Below the pieces are notes generated by a model that was not told the DNA's origin, made no database searches, and saw nothing but the letters and a program-made list of their open reading frames with translations. A DNA stretch of 64,000 nt, taken from assembly GCF_020103695.1 (NCBI RefSeq), contig NZ_JAHXBF010000002.1, positions 310,001 to 374,000 on the forward strand, read 5' to 3'. The translations under genes and the position numbers were made by a program. This stretch comes from Hyalangium versicolor (GTDB lineage: Bacteria; Myxococcota; Myxococcia; Myxococcales; Myxococcaceae). Shown here in pieces: positions 9,360 to 18,257 of the stretch. Each line of letters starts with the position of its first letter. Position 1 is the stretch's first letter.

Positions 9360-10415
9360 CTAGTGCCTCAACGCGACGGAGGTGAAGGTGTCATACGTCA
9401 CGGAATCGCTCGAAACGGGAGCGCTCAGGTGCAACCGCACTTCCACGAGGCGGACGCGCCGGAGGTCCTGAGCGGAAAGAGGCAGCAGGGTGAGCTCGAC
9501 GCCCTGAGCATCGAAGTACCGGAAGACGAGCCCATGGAGGCCCGCCGAGCGCAGCATCGGCTCCCAGGGCGTCCCGTCCGCCGGTGCGCTGCAGGGAGTC
9601 GCGAGGACACTCACCGAGGCGGGGCTCCCCGCCTGCCCCCAGCACTGCTTGCGCTCGATGGCGCCGTCCCGGAGCCGGTAGTACACGCGGTCGACGGAGG
9701 CCACCCAGCCGCGGTTGGGCACATCGAAGAAGTCCTCCGGCAGCTGCTCGTCGAGCAACAGGGCCGTGCGACCGAGCGCCTGGGCGAACAGGTTCGAGGA
9801 CACCTGGCGCTCCACCCAGCGTCCCGCGCCGTCCACCAACACCAACCACTCACCGGGCCGGTACTTCTTCAGTCCCCAGGGACAGGTAGGCGCGGAATCG
9901 GGCGAGTTGCGGCAGTCCACCCCGGACGGCCTGAGCAGCAACGAGGCCTCATCGGTGCGACAGGCCGTAGGCGAGGAGCCGTCCACGTCACAGCCGCCGT
10001 TCAGCTCGTTCAGCAGCGCCACACCCCGAGCGGGCAGCGGCGGCGCGAACTGGTTGGCGGCGAAGGCCGACACGCCATTGAGGCTCGCATCCGGGCGGGG
10101 CAGGTCCGCGACGAAGGCCACGGAGGCCTCGCTCGCGGCGATCAGCGGTCCGGGGTAGAGCTCCCCCACGCCCTCACTGCGGGCTCGCGTGGGACGCCCC
10201 AGCCCGGCCTGCCTCAGCTCCCGGCCGAGCTGCCCCAACACCAGGCTGGCATCCTGCTTGAGCCGGCCGAGCTGCGCCTCCTGCTGGTCCATCCGCGCGC
10301 GGTGCACCAGATAGCCCATGAGCGCCGTGAGGATGATCACCCCCATACCACTGGCGACGATCACCTCGATGAGCGTGAAACCCCGCCGTGCTCGAGTGGA
10401 CGCGCGGCCTACCAT
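9360..10415 (-). CDS. PilW-type minor pilin
   Basis: Predicted 351-residue minor pilin. The start at 10415 gives a short leader (about 14 residues) ending RRG, cleavage before FTLIEVIVASG with the conserved Glu at +5, then a single hydrophobic helix that packs into the pilus core. A PilW-type periplasmic domain follows, with four or more cysteines between about 170 and 290 that could form disulfides. The start codon overlaps the end of pilV by seven bases. It probably belongs to the tip-priming complex of type IV pili or a related pseudopilus with its three neighbours. An open frame extending upstream to 10592 has no leader peptide and was not used. Confidence 0.8.
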   Translation of the reverse strand: MVGRASTRARRGFTLIEVIVASGMGVIILTALMGYLVHRARMDQQEAQLGRLKQDASLVLGQLGRELRQAGLGRPTRARSEGVGELYPGPLIAASEASVAFVADLPRPDASLNGVSAFAANQFAPPLPARGVALLNELNGGCDVDGSSPTACRTDEASLLLRPSGVDCRNSPDSAPTCPWGLKKYRPGEWLVLVDGAGRWVERQVSSNLFAQALGRTALLLDEQLPEDFFDVPNRGWVASVDRVYYRLRDGAIERKQCWGQAGSPASVSVLATPCSAPADGTPWEPMLRSAGLHGLVFRYFDAQGVELTLLPLSAQDLRRVRLVEVRLHLSAPVSSDSVTYDTFTSVALRH

Positions 10416-10807
10416 CGCAGCGCCTCCCGAACCACGGTGCGCCCATCCCCCGCGGAGATGGTCACCTTCGCTCGCAGATAGTGGAACGAGGAGAAGCCCA
10501 TGTGGACGTTGCTGTCCTCTACGAGCTCGGGCTCGATGGTCCAGGCCCACTCCGGGTGTCCCGGAACGGTGCCTCCGGAGGGCTGTGTCCACAGGGGAGA
10601 GTTCGCGGGCTGGGCACGCAGATACTCGAGCCGCTCGGTGGCGGCCCGCTCCATCTCCAGATCATCGATGCCGCGAGCCAGGAGCCGATGGGAGGCCACC
10701 TCTCCAGAGGCGAGCGCGGCGAGGGCCAGCGACAACAGGACTCCGCCCGCGAGCGCCTCCACGAGCAGGTGGCCTGCCCTCCTCCGCTTCGAGCCCCACC
10801 GTTTCAC
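10409..10807 (-). CDS. PilV-type minor pilin
   Basis: Predicted 132-residue minor pilin. The GTG start at 10807 overlaps the stop of the upstream fimT-like gene (GTGA) and is preceded by GGGGGAGA. The leader is short and basic (KRWGSKRRRAG). Cleavage before HLLVEALAGG keeps the Glu at +5, and a hydrophobic helix follows. The remaining domain is small, consistent with PilV/GspI. It is the second of four overlapping pilin genes, an order (GspH/FimT, PilV, PilW, PilX) that matches minor pilin operons of type IV pili. Confidence 0.78.
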   Translation of the reverse strand: MKRWGSKRRRAGHLLVEALAGGVLLSLALAALASGEVASHRLLARGIDDLEMERAATERLEYLRAQPANSPLWTQPSGGTVPGHPEWAWTIEPELVEDSNVHMGFSSFHYLRAKVTISAGDGRTVVREALRW

Positions 10808-11310
10808 GGGCAGCTCTCCCCCGACGCCTCGAGGGTACACACCGGCCCGTTCGGCGCGGCTACCACGATGAGGAACTCCTCCATGACTCCCACCCGGTAG
10901 CGCCCCGCAACGCCATCCCAGGTCCGCCCGGTGGGACGAAACACCAGCGAGCCCCCCCTCTCCTGGACGACGTGCATGCGATCGGGCAGCGGGATGCGCT
11001 CCACCTCGTCGAGGGCAAGCGGATCCGCGGGAGCCTCACAGTCCGCATCTCGCCGGCGGCTCATCCTCAGCGCGTCGCCAGGCGTGCCCGCCTTCACGGG
11101 GATGCCCTCGGCGAGAACCTCGACCTGATGGCAGCGACCGGTCTCGACGGCCCGCTGGCGGGCGCGCACCAGCATCTGAGCGGTGGCATCTGCAGCCTTG
11201 CGGAGACGGAAGCGCGCCTGCAGCGGCTGCAGACCGACAGCCGTCATGGCGCTCATCATGGCGAGCAGCGCCACCGTGACCATCAGCTCCATGAGGGTGT
11301 AGCCGCGCAT
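10804..11310 (-). CDS. FimT/GspH-type minor pilin
   Basis: First gene of the minor-pilin operon, 168 residues. The N-terminus MRGYTLMELMVTVALL is a near-textbook prepilin: a two-residue leader ending in Gly, an aromatic +1 residue, Glu at +5 and a hydrophobic helix. The C-terminal part matches the GspH/FimT fold in length and carries cysteines near residues 59, 92 and 161-167 (ending SCP). FimT-type proteins can bind DNA during natural transformation in some species, but this role is not visible here. The gene overlaps pilV by four bases and lies 54 bases downstream of the GH15 gene on the same strand. Confidence 0.78.
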   Translation of the reverse strand: MRGYTLMELMVTVALLAMMSAMTAVGLQPLQARFRLRKAADATAQMLVRARQRAVETGRCHQVEVLAEGIPVKAGTPGDALRMSRRRDADCEAPADPLALDEVERIPLPDRMHVVQERGGSLVFRPTGRTWDGVAGRYRVGVMEEFLIVVAAPNGPVCTLEASGESCP

Positions 11311-11363
11311 CCGCCCCTAGCAGAGCATGAACCCGCCTTGGAGGGCACCTCCCCCTCACGGGC

Positions 11364-13265
11364 TCAAGACACGGCTTCCGCCGAGAAGTGGGACATGAAG
11401 AGCGAGCGCTGCCCCAGATGGTAGGTAAGCGCCAAATCCGCGAAGTCATAGGCGCCGGGCCGAGGCAGTTGGAACCTCCGAGCCGCGGAGAGCTGGGCGC
11501 ACGAGGAGACCAGGGCCATGTGGGTGAAGGCCTGGGGGAAGTTGCCCAGCGCCTCGCCCGTGCCGGGCACGGCCTCCTCCGCATAGAGCCCCACGTCATT
11601 GGCGAGATGCAGCAGGCGCCGCAGCAGCGCCTCTGCCTCCTGCGTCCTTCCGGAGTGCACCAGCACGTCGTGCAGCCAGAAGGAACACAGGAGGAACGTC
11701 CCCTCTCCACCGCTCAAACCATCCGGTGCGTGGTACCGGTAGAGGAGTCCGCCCTTCTCCAACCGCTGCCGCACCTGGTCGACGGTGCGGATGATCAGCG
11801 GGTGCGTCGCGGGAAGGAAGCCGAGCGCGGGCATCTGCAGCACCGAGGCATCCGCCCGCTCAAAACCCACCGCCTGGGGGAACCACCCGCACCGCTTGCC
11901 CTCTTGCAACAGGTACTCCCGAAGCAGCTCCCGCTCACGCCGCCATCGTCCCACCGGGGCGGGAAACCGCCGCGCCCGAGCAATTCGCAGCGCCCGGTCC
12001 AGCGCCACCCAGCACAGCAGCTTCGAGTGGATGAAGTGCCGGGGCTCGTCGCGAATCTCCCACAGCCCCTGATCCGGCTGGCGCCACCGCTCGCATACGA
12101 CATCCACCAGCCTGCGCAGGAAGTCCCAGGTGTTCAGCCGCAGGATGCCGCCCATCTTCGAGAACAGCCACGCCGCCTCCAGCAGCTCCCCGAAGACATC
12201 GAGCTGGAGCTGTTTCACCGCGCCGTTGCCGATGCGCACGGGCCGTGAACCGCGATAGCCCTCCAGGTGCGCCAGCTCCAGCTCGGGCAGCAGCCGGTGC
12301 CCACGGATGTCGTACATGATCTGGATGTCCTCGATGCGCCCCGCGCTGGTGCGCCACAGCCAGCGTCGGAAGGCGATGGCCTCCTCCTGGTAGCCGAGCA
12401 GCATCAGGGAGATGAGCGTGAGGGCCGTGTCCCGCAGCCACGTGTAGCGATAGTCCCAGTTGCGCACGCCGCCAGGCTCCTCGGGGAGGGACGTGGTGGG
12501 AGCCGCGACGATGGCTCCCGAGGGCAGATACGTCAGCGCCTTGAGCACCAGTGCCGAGCGACGGACCTCGCGCACGTACTCGCCCTCGTAGGCGCAGCGG
12601 GAGATCCACTCGCGCCAGAAGGACACGGTGTCATCCAGCCGCTGGCGGAGGGTGGCCAGGTCCGGCATCTCCTCGGGAGTGCGCTCCACGAGCGAGGGCG
12701 TCCAGGCCACCTCCACCCAGGCCTCGTCTCCCGCGCACAGGTGCCAGCGAGCGCGCAGTGCCTTCTCATAGGCCACCAGGGGACGCGTGGCCGTGACCCA
12801 GAGCGCGTCTGCGCCGCCCACGAGTTCCGCCGTATATAAGGAAGTCAGCCGGATGTTCGGAACGAAAGCGCCATACTCGAAGCGCGGTGCCACCATCACG
12901 CGCGCCGTCACCTCGCCTCCGATACAGCGGACCCGCCGGAGCAGCGAATACCGTGCCCCCACGCGAGGGCCGCGCTTCTGACCGATGCGGACGGGCATGC
13001 AGTCGGTCAGCTCCAGCACGCCGGTACGCGTGGTGAAGGTCGTCACCAGCACGTTGGTGTCATCGAGGTATTGGCGCTTGGACTGGAAGGGGCCTTCGGG
13101 GCACACCTGGAAGGCGCCCCCCTTGCTCAGATCGAGGATGCGACAGAACACGGCAGGCGAGTCGAACCGGGGGAAGCACGCCCAGTCGATGGACCCATCC
13201 CGGCCCACGAGCGCGGCGGAGTGGCAGTCGCCGAGCAAGGCGTAGTCGTCGATCCGCTGCCGCAT
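11364..13265 (-). CDS. Glycoside hydrolase family 15 (trehalase/glucoamylase-like)
   Basis: Cytoplasmic (alpha/alpha)6-barrel glycosidase of the bacterial GH15 group that includes trehalases and glucoamylases, 633 residues, no signal peptide. An N-terminal beta domain (about 1-230) begins IDDYALLGDCHSAALVGRDG. The catalytic barrel carries RNWDYRYTWLRDT (about 305-320), the first acid region of the family, and GGEGTFLLCSFW near residue 555, which holds the second acidic residue. The start at 13265 has a GGAGG ribosome binding site and fits the conserved N-terminus; upstream codons are not conserved in type. Likely substrates are trehalose or short alpha-glucans. The malQ gene at the far end of the window is too distant to be an operon partner. 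Confidence 0.88.
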   Translation of the reverse strand: MRQRIDDYALLGDCHSAALVGRDGSIDWACFPRFDSPAVFCRILDLSKGGAFQVCPEGPFQSKRQYLDDTNVLVTTFTTRTGVLELTDCMPVRIGQKRGPRVGARYSLLRRVRCIGGEVTARVMVAPRFEYGAFVPNIRLTSLYTAELVGGADALWVTATRPLVAYEKALRARWHLCAGDEAWVEVAWTPSLVERTPEEMPDLATLRQRLDDTVSFWREWISRCAYEGEYVREVRRSALVLKALTYLPSGAIVAAPTTSLPEEPGGVRNWDYRYTWLRDTALTLISLMLLGYQEEAIAFRRWLWRTSAGRIEDIQIMYDIRGHRLLPELELAHLEGYRGSRPVRIGNGAVKQLQLDVFGELLEAAWLFSKMGGILRLNTWDFLRRLVDVVCERWRQPDQGLWEIRDEPRHFIHSKLLCWVALDRALRIARARRFPAPVGRWRRERELLREYLLQEGKRCGWFPQAVGFERADASVLQMPALGFLPATHPLIIRTVDQVRQRLEKGGLLYRYHAPDGLSGGEGTFLLCSFWLHDVLVHSGRTQEAEALLRRLLHLANDVGLYAEEAVPGTGEALGNFPQAFTHMALVSSCAQLSAARRFQLPRPGAYDFADLALTYHLGQRSLFMSHFSAEAVS

Positions 13266-13462
13266 CCCGCCTCCACGAGCCACGCCAGCATCCGGCGCCT
13301 CCCTTCGGTTTGGTGACGGCACGGAGCGGGCGCAACCCGAGACACGCCCTGGACTCCGAGGGCGCGCTTCGACTCCTGGCAGGAGAGCATGCGCCGTGCG
13401 GCAACGCACAAAGCGGGCGCTCGGCCGGCCAGCGGATCCACGGGCCCGCCTGGCTGCTTCAC

Positions 13463-14317
13463 CTACCCCCGCAGGAACGCGGTGCCGAAACTCCCGGCCT
13501 TCTCCGCCTCTCCCAGCAGCGCCGTCGCGGGAGAAATACCGACGATGTGGATGGCCTCGATGCCCTCCTCCAGCATGGCGAGGCTCTCCTCCACCTTCGG
13601 GATCATCCCGCCCTGGATGACACCCGAGGCGATCTTCTCCTTGGCCTCGGCGGGCGTCAGCGTTGGCAGCCGGGTGGACGGATCATCCTTGTTGGCGAGC
13701 ACGCCGGGCACGTTGGACACCAGGAACAGCTTGGCGGCCTTGAGCTTCGCGGCCACGCGCGTGGCCACCGTGTCCGCGTTGATGTTGAACACGTTGCCCT
13801 GCCCGTCTCCGGACAGCGAGCCCAGCACGGGCACCAGCCCCGCGTCGGACAGCTTCTCGAAGAGCGCGGTGTTCACCCCGGAGACATCGCCCACGAGTCC
13901 CAGATCGATGGGGTCTGGCCCGGCACCGGTGATGACCTTGGCCGGACGCTTGCGCGCCTCGATGAGCCCCGCGGACACGCCCGTGGTGCACAGCGCCGGC
14001 ACGCCCGCGATGCGGAACGCGGCGGCGACGTCCACGGACACCTGGCCCGCGAGCGTCATCTTCATCACCTCGAGAGTGGCTTCGTCGGTGACGCGGCGCC
14101 CGCCCACCATCTTCGGCGTCAACCCGAGCTTCTGCGTGAGCTCGGTAGCCTGGGGCCCGCCGCCGTGGATGACGGCGACGCGGATCCCGGCATCCAGGAA
14201 GGCGCGCACGGCGGCGCCCACGCTGGCGGCGAGCTTCGGCTTGTCGGCGGCCAGCTCGCCTCCAATCTTCACCACGAACCAGCGACCCTTGAACGCCGCG
14301 AGCCCGCTCACGGCCAC
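13463..14317 (-). CDS. argB: Acetylglutamate kinase
   Basis: Catalyses the second step of arginine biosynthesis, ATP-dependent phosphorylation of N-acetylglutamate. The protein has 284 residues with the amino-acid-kinase fold: phosphate-binding VVKIGGE near the N-terminus, the HGGG motif (about 46-50) that binds substrate, the INADTVA segment, and a C-terminal IQGGMIPK nucleotide-binding motif. The GTG start overlaps the end of argC by ten bases, so the two enzymes are translationally coupled. Later arginine genes (argJ, argD, argF) are not in the window. The length and absence of an N-terminal extension are typical of an enzyme whose arginine sensitivity cannot be judged from sequence alone. 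Confidence 0.93.
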   Translation of the reverse strand: MAVSGLAAFKGRWFVVKIGGELAADKPKLAASVGAAVRAFLDAGIRVAVIHGGGPQATELTQKLGLTPKMVGGRRVTDEATLEVMKMTLAGQVSVDVAAAFRIAGVPALCTTGVSAGLIEARKRPAKVITGAGPDPIDLGLVGDVSGVNTALFEKLSDAGLVPVLGSLSGDGQGNVFNINADTVATRVAAKLKAAKLFLVSNVPGVLANKDDPSTRLPTLTPAEAKEKIASGVIQGGMIPKVEESLAMLEEGIEAIHIVGISPATALLGEAEKAGSFGTAFLRG

Positions 14318-15372
14318 AGCCCCGGCTCGGCCAGCGTGGTCCGCTCGTCGAAGCCCATCATCACGTTGAAGCTCTGGATGGCCTGGCCCGCGCCGCCCTT
14401 GACCAGGTTGTCCAGGGTGGAGAAGCAGACCACGCGCCGGGTGTCACCCGTCACCGGGCCGAGCGTGAAGCCGACCTCCACGTAGTTGCTGCCCGACACG
14501 CCGACCACCTCGGGCTGCCGCCCGCCGCCGATGATGCGGATGAACGGCTCCTTGCCGTAGGTCTCCTTCCACAGCGCATCCAGCTCTTCCTGGGTGGTGG
14601 AGGCGGGCACGTCCGCGAACGAGGTGGCGAAGATGCCGCGCGGCAGAGGCGCGGACACGGGGACGAACTCCAGCGACAGGTCCTGCGCGGCGCCCGCGGT
14701 GCGCAGCGTCTGGAGGATCTCGGGGATGTGCTGGTGCTCGAGCGGCTTGTACGTGCGCAGGTTGCTGGCGCGCAGCGGGTGGTGGGTGGTGAGCTGCGGG
14801 TTGGCGCCGCTACCCGACGAGCCCGTGGCCGCCACGGTGTGGATGGGCCCCCGGAGCTTGCCGCCCTTGGCGAGCGGCAGCAGGCCCAGGGCAATCGTCG
14901 TGGCGAAGCAGCCCGGGCTGGCGACATAGCGCGCCTTGCGGATGGCGTCGCGGTTGAGCTCGGGCATGCCGTAAACGAAGGTGCCGTCGGTCAGGTGCTG
15001 GGGCGCCGGGTGCGCCACGCCGTAGTACTTCGTATAGGCGGCCGGGTCGCGCAGGCGGAAGTCTCCGGACAGGTCGACGATGCGCACGCCCGAGGAGAGG
15101 ATCTCCACCACCACCTGGGCGGTCGTCTTGTGGGGCATGGCCAGGAAGACCACGTCCGCGCCCGCGACGGCCTCGGCGGGAGGCATCTGCTGGAAGGTGA
15201 GGTCCGTGAGCCCGGCGAGGTTGAGGTGGACGTCGCCCACCTTCTTGCCGATGTTGTCCACGGCAGTGATGCGGGTGACTTCCACGTTCGGGTGGAAGAG
15301 GAGCCGACGGAGGATCTCCGCGCCGCCGTAGCCCGTACCACCGATGAGAACCGCCTTGACCTTGTTGGCCAT
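14308..15372 (-). CDS. argC: N-acetyl-gamma-glutamyl-phosphate reductase
   Basis: Third enzyme of arginine biosynthesis: NADPH-dependent reduction of N-acetylglutamyl phosphate to the semialdehyde. The protein has 354 residues with an N-terminal Rossmann motif (IGGTGYGGAEILR) and the active-site cysteine in ASPGCFATT at about residue 151-159. The C-terminal dimerisation part includes the conserved GSSGSGAN segment. The ATG start follows an AGGAG at about ten bases. It is first in the argC-argB pair and faces a divergent GNAT acetyltransferase gene. A plausible sigma-70-type promoter lies just upstream (15404-15432). Confidence 0.94.
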   Translation of the reverse strand: MANKVKAVLIGGTGYGGAEILRRLLFHPNVEVTRITAVDNIGKKVGDVHLNLAGLTDLTFQQMPPAEAVAGADVVFLAMPHKTTAQVVVEILSSGVRIVDLSGDFRLRDPAAYTKYYGVAHPAPQHLTDGTFVYGMPELNRDAIRKARYVASPGCFATTIALGLLPLAKGGKLRGPIHTVAATGSSGSGANPQLTTHHPLRASNLRTYKPLEHQHIPEILQTLRTAGAAQDLSLEFVPVSAPLPRGIFATSFADVPASTTQEELDALWKETYGKEPFIRIIGGGRQPEVVGVSGSNYVEVGFTLGPVTGDTRRVVCFSTLDNLVKGGAGQAIQSFNVMMGFDERTTLAEPGLWP

Positions 15373-15403
15373 GTGCCTGGACTCCTGAGAAGTTCCGAGC
15401 GGG

Positions 15404-15432
15404 TGTATAGGGGCTTGCCGCGCGCGAATCCA
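15404..15432 (-). promoter_or_regulatory. Possible argC promoter
   Basis: Reading the minus strand, a TATACA element (plus-strand 15404-15409) is preceded after exactly 17 bases by TGGATT (15427-15432). The -10 box is good and the -35 weak. The placement, about 30 bases before the argC start, would give a short leader containing the AGGAG ribosome binding site. Confidence 0.35.
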
Positions 15433-15517
15433 CCCCGCTCAGAGCCTCCGTGTCCTTCCTTCCTGGCGGACAGGCGCACCGTTGACTACTCGAAACGCGC
15501 TGTGGAACGGTGCGGAC

Positions 15518-16024
15518 ATGAGCACTGAGTGGATCCTGCGGCCCATCGAATCGAGAGACGACGCGGCAGTGGCAACCATCATCCGCAAGGTGATGCCGGA
15601 GTTCGGAGCCAGCGGCCCGGGCTTCGCCATCCACGACCCGGAGGTGGACACGATGAGCGCATCGTACTCCCGTCCAAGGCACCGGTACTTCGTGGTGGCG
15701 CATGACGGCCGGGTGCTTGGGGGAGCGGGCATCGCGCCACTGACAGGGGGAGACCCGTCGGTGTGCGAGCTGCGGAAGATGTACTTCCTCCCAGAGGCGC
15801 GAGGGCGTGGCGTGGGTGAGCGTCTGCTGAAAGAGTGCCTGGCCTTCGCGAAAGAGGCGGGCTACCAGCTCTGCTATCTGGAGACGCTCACGGGCATGGA
15901 CCAGGCCCAGAAGCTCTACGAGAAAGTGGGCTTCGGGCAGATCCCCAAGGCAATGGGGAACACCGGCCACTTCGGCTGCAACCGCTTCTACACCCGGGAC
16001 TTGAACCGGCCCCTCAGCGGCTGA
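15518..16024 (+). CDS. GNAT-family N-acetyltransferase
   Basis: Predicted 168-residue acetyl-CoA-dependent acyltransferase. The GNAT core is visible: the acetyl-CoA pyrophosphate-binding motif A (KMYFLPEARGRGVGERLL, about residues 88-105) and a C-terminal motif B (KLYEKVGF). The start at 15518 (MSTEWILRP) is taken because conservation of this family begins at the ILRPI segment; an earlier in-frame ATG at 15482 would add 12 residues. It is divergent from argC with 145 bases between them. The substrate is unknown. Amino groups of glutamate or a related metabolite are conceivable given the neighbour, but this is inference only. Confidence 0.8.
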   Translation: MSTEWILRPIESRDDAAVATIIRKVMPEFGASGPGFAIHDPEVDTMSASYSRPRHRYFVVAHDGRVLGGAGIAPLTGGDPSVCELRKMYFLPEARGRGVGERLLKECLAFAKEAGYQLCYLETLTGMDQAQKLYEKVGFGQIPKAMGNTGHFGCNRFYTRDLNRPLSG

Positions 16025-16147
16025 ACGGGCCCCCTTTCGAGTCACTTTGTCACCCAGCGATCATCCGCGCGGCCCCAGACCGGGCTGAACCAACGTCCCA
16101 GGTTGCCTTGCCGCCACCCTACCTCCTAGCTTGGGTCAGGAGGTCAC

Positions 16148-16837
16148 ATGGGGCCCACAGGGAGCACGGAAGCGGAGAAGGAACAGTTCGACATCGATCA
16201 GGTCCTGCGGCACATCCGGGAGGCGGTCCGGAGCTTCGCGGACGCGGCGATGTTCGCGCTGGCAGCGCAAGGGCACACCACGCTGTTCGAGCAGCTCGTC
16301 GCGTGCATCCTGTCCATCCGGACCCTGGACGAGGTGAGCCTGCCCACCTCCCTGGCACTGCTCCAACGAGCGCGCACTCCCGAGGAGATGAGCCGTCTCG
16401 AACCTCGGGAGATCGAATCCCTCATCCGCGCGGTGACATACCCCGAGCCGAAGGCGAAGCAGATCCATGCCATCGCAGTGCGCACCGTGAAGGAGTTCCA
16501 CGGGCAACTGCCCTGTGACGCGCAGGTGCTGCAGTCTTTCAAGGGCGTGGGTCCCAAGTGCGCCCACCTAGCGCTGGGCATCGCGTGTGGGCACGCGGCC
16601 ATCAGCGTGGACATCCACGTCCACCGGGTGACGAACCGCTGGGGCTATGTCCAGGCACGCACGCCGGAGCAGACGCTGGCGGCGCTGGAGGCACGGCTGC
16701 CTCGACCGTATTGGACCGAACTCAACCGGCTGCTGGTGCCATTCGGCAAGCACGTGTGCACGGGGACACGGCCAAAGTGCTCCACGTGCCCCGTGCTGTC
16801 CATGTGCCGTCAGGTCGGCGTGACGAATCCGCGCTAA
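16148..16837 (+). CDS. nth: Endonuclease III-like DNA glycosylase
   Basis: Bifunctional base-excision DNA glycosylase/AP lyase of the HhH-GPD superfamily, 229 residues, acting on oxidised pyrimidines in the family. The helix-hairpin-helix is at FKGVGPKCAHLAL with the catalytic Lys at residue 137, and the activating Asp is in SVDIHVHRVTNR at residue 155. This is the same 18-residue spacing as K120/D138 of E. coli Nth. The C-terminus carries a perfect iron-sulfur ligand pattern, C-x6-C-x2-C-x5-C (C204, C211, C214, C220). The start is 23 bases after an unrelated GC-rich stretch and follows GGAGG. The substitution of Lys-Cys for the usual Lys-Thr after GVG, and the divergent N-terminus, suggest a subfamily of its own, so substrate range may differ. 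Confidence 0.88.
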   Translation: MGPTGSTEAEKEQFDIDQVLRHIREAVRSFADAAMFALAAQGHTTLFEQLVACILSIRTLDEVSLPTSLALLQRARTPEEMSRLEPREIESLIRAVTYPEPKAKQIHAIAVRTVKEFHGQLPCDAQVLQSFKGVGPKCAHLALGIACGHAAISVDIHVHRVTNRWGYVQARTPEQTLAALEARLPRPYWTELNRLLVPFGKHVCTGTRPKCSTCPVLSMCRQVGVTNPR

Positions 16838-16841
16838 CGCG

Positions 16842-18110
16842 CTACCGGTCCTGGCCCACCAACTGCGTGGCCCGCCGGGCCAGCCGCCGCCAGGGGTTGG
16901 TCCTGCCCCCGGCTTCGAGAGTGATCTCCTTCGAACACTCGAGGTCACGCTCCCAGCACCGCTCCAGCTTCGCGGCGAACTCCGGGTCGGCCAGCACCAG
17001 CGAGCCCTCGCCGAGCTTGTTGAGCGACAGCGCGTCCAGGTTGGTGGAGCCCACCACCGTGAGCCAGTCGTCCACCAGCAGCGTCTTCGCGTGCATCATG
17101 GACGGCTGGTACTCCCAGATGCGTACGCCCGCGTTCAGCAGCTTCTCGTACGTGGAGCGCTGCGACGCGCGTACGATGGGCACGTCATGGATGGGGCCCG
17201 GCGCCAGCACCCGCACGTCCACGCCCTCGTGCACCTTGTGGACGAGCTGCTCGAGCACGGCGTTGGGCGGCGTGAAGTAGGCATTGGCAATCCACAGCCG
17301 TTTGCGCGCGGCGGCGATGACGATGCGCACCATCCGCTCGGCGTCCGTCATCCCCAGCTTGCCAATGCTGTCCACGAACCCGCCGCGCACAGGCCCCACG
17401 TGGCAGGGCCCAGGCAGATCCTTCGGGTGCAGCAGGCTGCCTCCCGACTCCTGCCACGAACGGGAGAACGTCAGCTGCATCCGGCACACGGCGGGGCCCT
17501 CCACGCGCACGTGCGTGTCGCGCCAGTTCTCGCGCGCACGGCCATCCCCCTCCCACACCTTCCAGATGCCGAAGCCCCCTGTGTAGCCAATGCGCCCGTC
17601 GACGATGACGAGCTTCTGGTGGTTGCGCCCCAGCAGCCGCCCCAGCACCTTGCCTGCCAGCGGCCGGTAGTAGTGCACCTCCACGCCGGACTCGACGAGG
17701 CGACGCTCGATCTTCTGGTCGAAGTCCTTGTCGCCGGAGACTTCCTCGCTGCCGACCGGATCCACCACCACACGGCAGCTCACTCCCGCGCGTACCCGCT
17801 CCTGAAGCGCCTCCACGAAGCGATCGGACAGCTCGCACGGGCGCCAGATGTACACGAGGATGTGCACGCTCTCCTTCGCCTGGCGGATGTCCTCCAGCAT
17901 CCGGTCGAAGACCGTGCCGTTCTCCAGCAACTCCACCCGGTGCCCCTCTTCCAGGCACACGCCGGTGGACTGGTACAGCACGAAGGAGAAGGCGTCCGGT
18001 CCGGGGGGCAGATGGAACGGCCCCTTCATCTCATGGCGCTGGCCGTCCTTCGCGTCCCATCCATGCGCCCCTGGTTGCGGAAGCACCCCATCGGTCACAT
18101 CCATGTCCAT
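16842..18110 (-). CDS. Phospholipase D superfamily, cardiolipin synthase-like
   Basis: Predicted 422-residue enzyme with two HKD catalytic motifs: HQKLVIVD (H164, K166, D171) followed by a GG pair, and HAKTLLVD (H340, K342, D347) followed by GSTNLD. This arrangement matches the ClsB-type cardiolipin synthases, which lack the long N-terminal membrane anchors of ClsA and condense phosphatidylglycerol or transfer phosphatidyl groups at the inner membrane. Here too there is no strong N-terminal membrane span. The start is uncertain: ATG codons at 18110, 18104 and 18029 are all possible and none has a clear ribosome binding site. It converges on the endonuclease III gene with four bases between and is divergent from the acyl-CoA oxidase fusion. 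Confidence 0.83.
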   Translation of the reverse strand: MDMDVTDGVLPQPGAHGWDAKDGQRHEMKGPFHLPPGPDAFSFVLYQSTGVCLEEGHRVELLENGTVFDRMLEDIRQAKESVHILVYIWRPCELSDRFVEALQERVRAGVSCRVVVDPVGSEEVSGDKDFDQKIERRLVESGVEVHYYRPLAGKVLGRLLGRNHQKLVIVDGRIGYTGGFGIWKVWEGDGRARENWRDTHVRVEGPAVCRMQLTFSRSWQESGGSLLHPKDLPGPCHVGPVRGGFVDSIGKLGMTDAERMVRIVIAAARKRLWIANAYFTPPNAVLEQLVHKVHEGVDVRVLAPGPIHDVPIVRASQRSTYEKLLNAGVRIWEYQPSMMHAKTLLVDDWLTVVGSTNLDALSLNKLGEGSLVLADPEFAAKLERCWERDLECSKEITLEAGGRTNPWRRLARRATQLVGQDR

Positions 18111-18191
18111 GCCGTGCCAAGCTAGGGATGCACTGAGTCACAGCCAGCCTGTGCACATCTCCCACCTGTCGCCCCGGCAACGCTGCAACCT

Positions 18192-18208
18192 CCCATTGCC
18201 CCAATGGG
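18192..18208. promoter_or_regulatory. Inverted repeat upstream of the acyl-CoA oxidase fusion
   Basis: CCCATTG-CCC-CAATGGG is a perfect 7-bp inverted repeat centred about 58 bases before the start of the gene at 18258, in the 147-base divergent region. It has the size of a repressor operator. A TetR-type or FadR-type regulator of fatty acid degradation is plausible but not shown. Confidence 0.35.
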
Positions 18209-18257
18209 CACACCGTGGCGAACTGTGCCTGTTCGCCTGCTCTCCGGAGAGACATCC

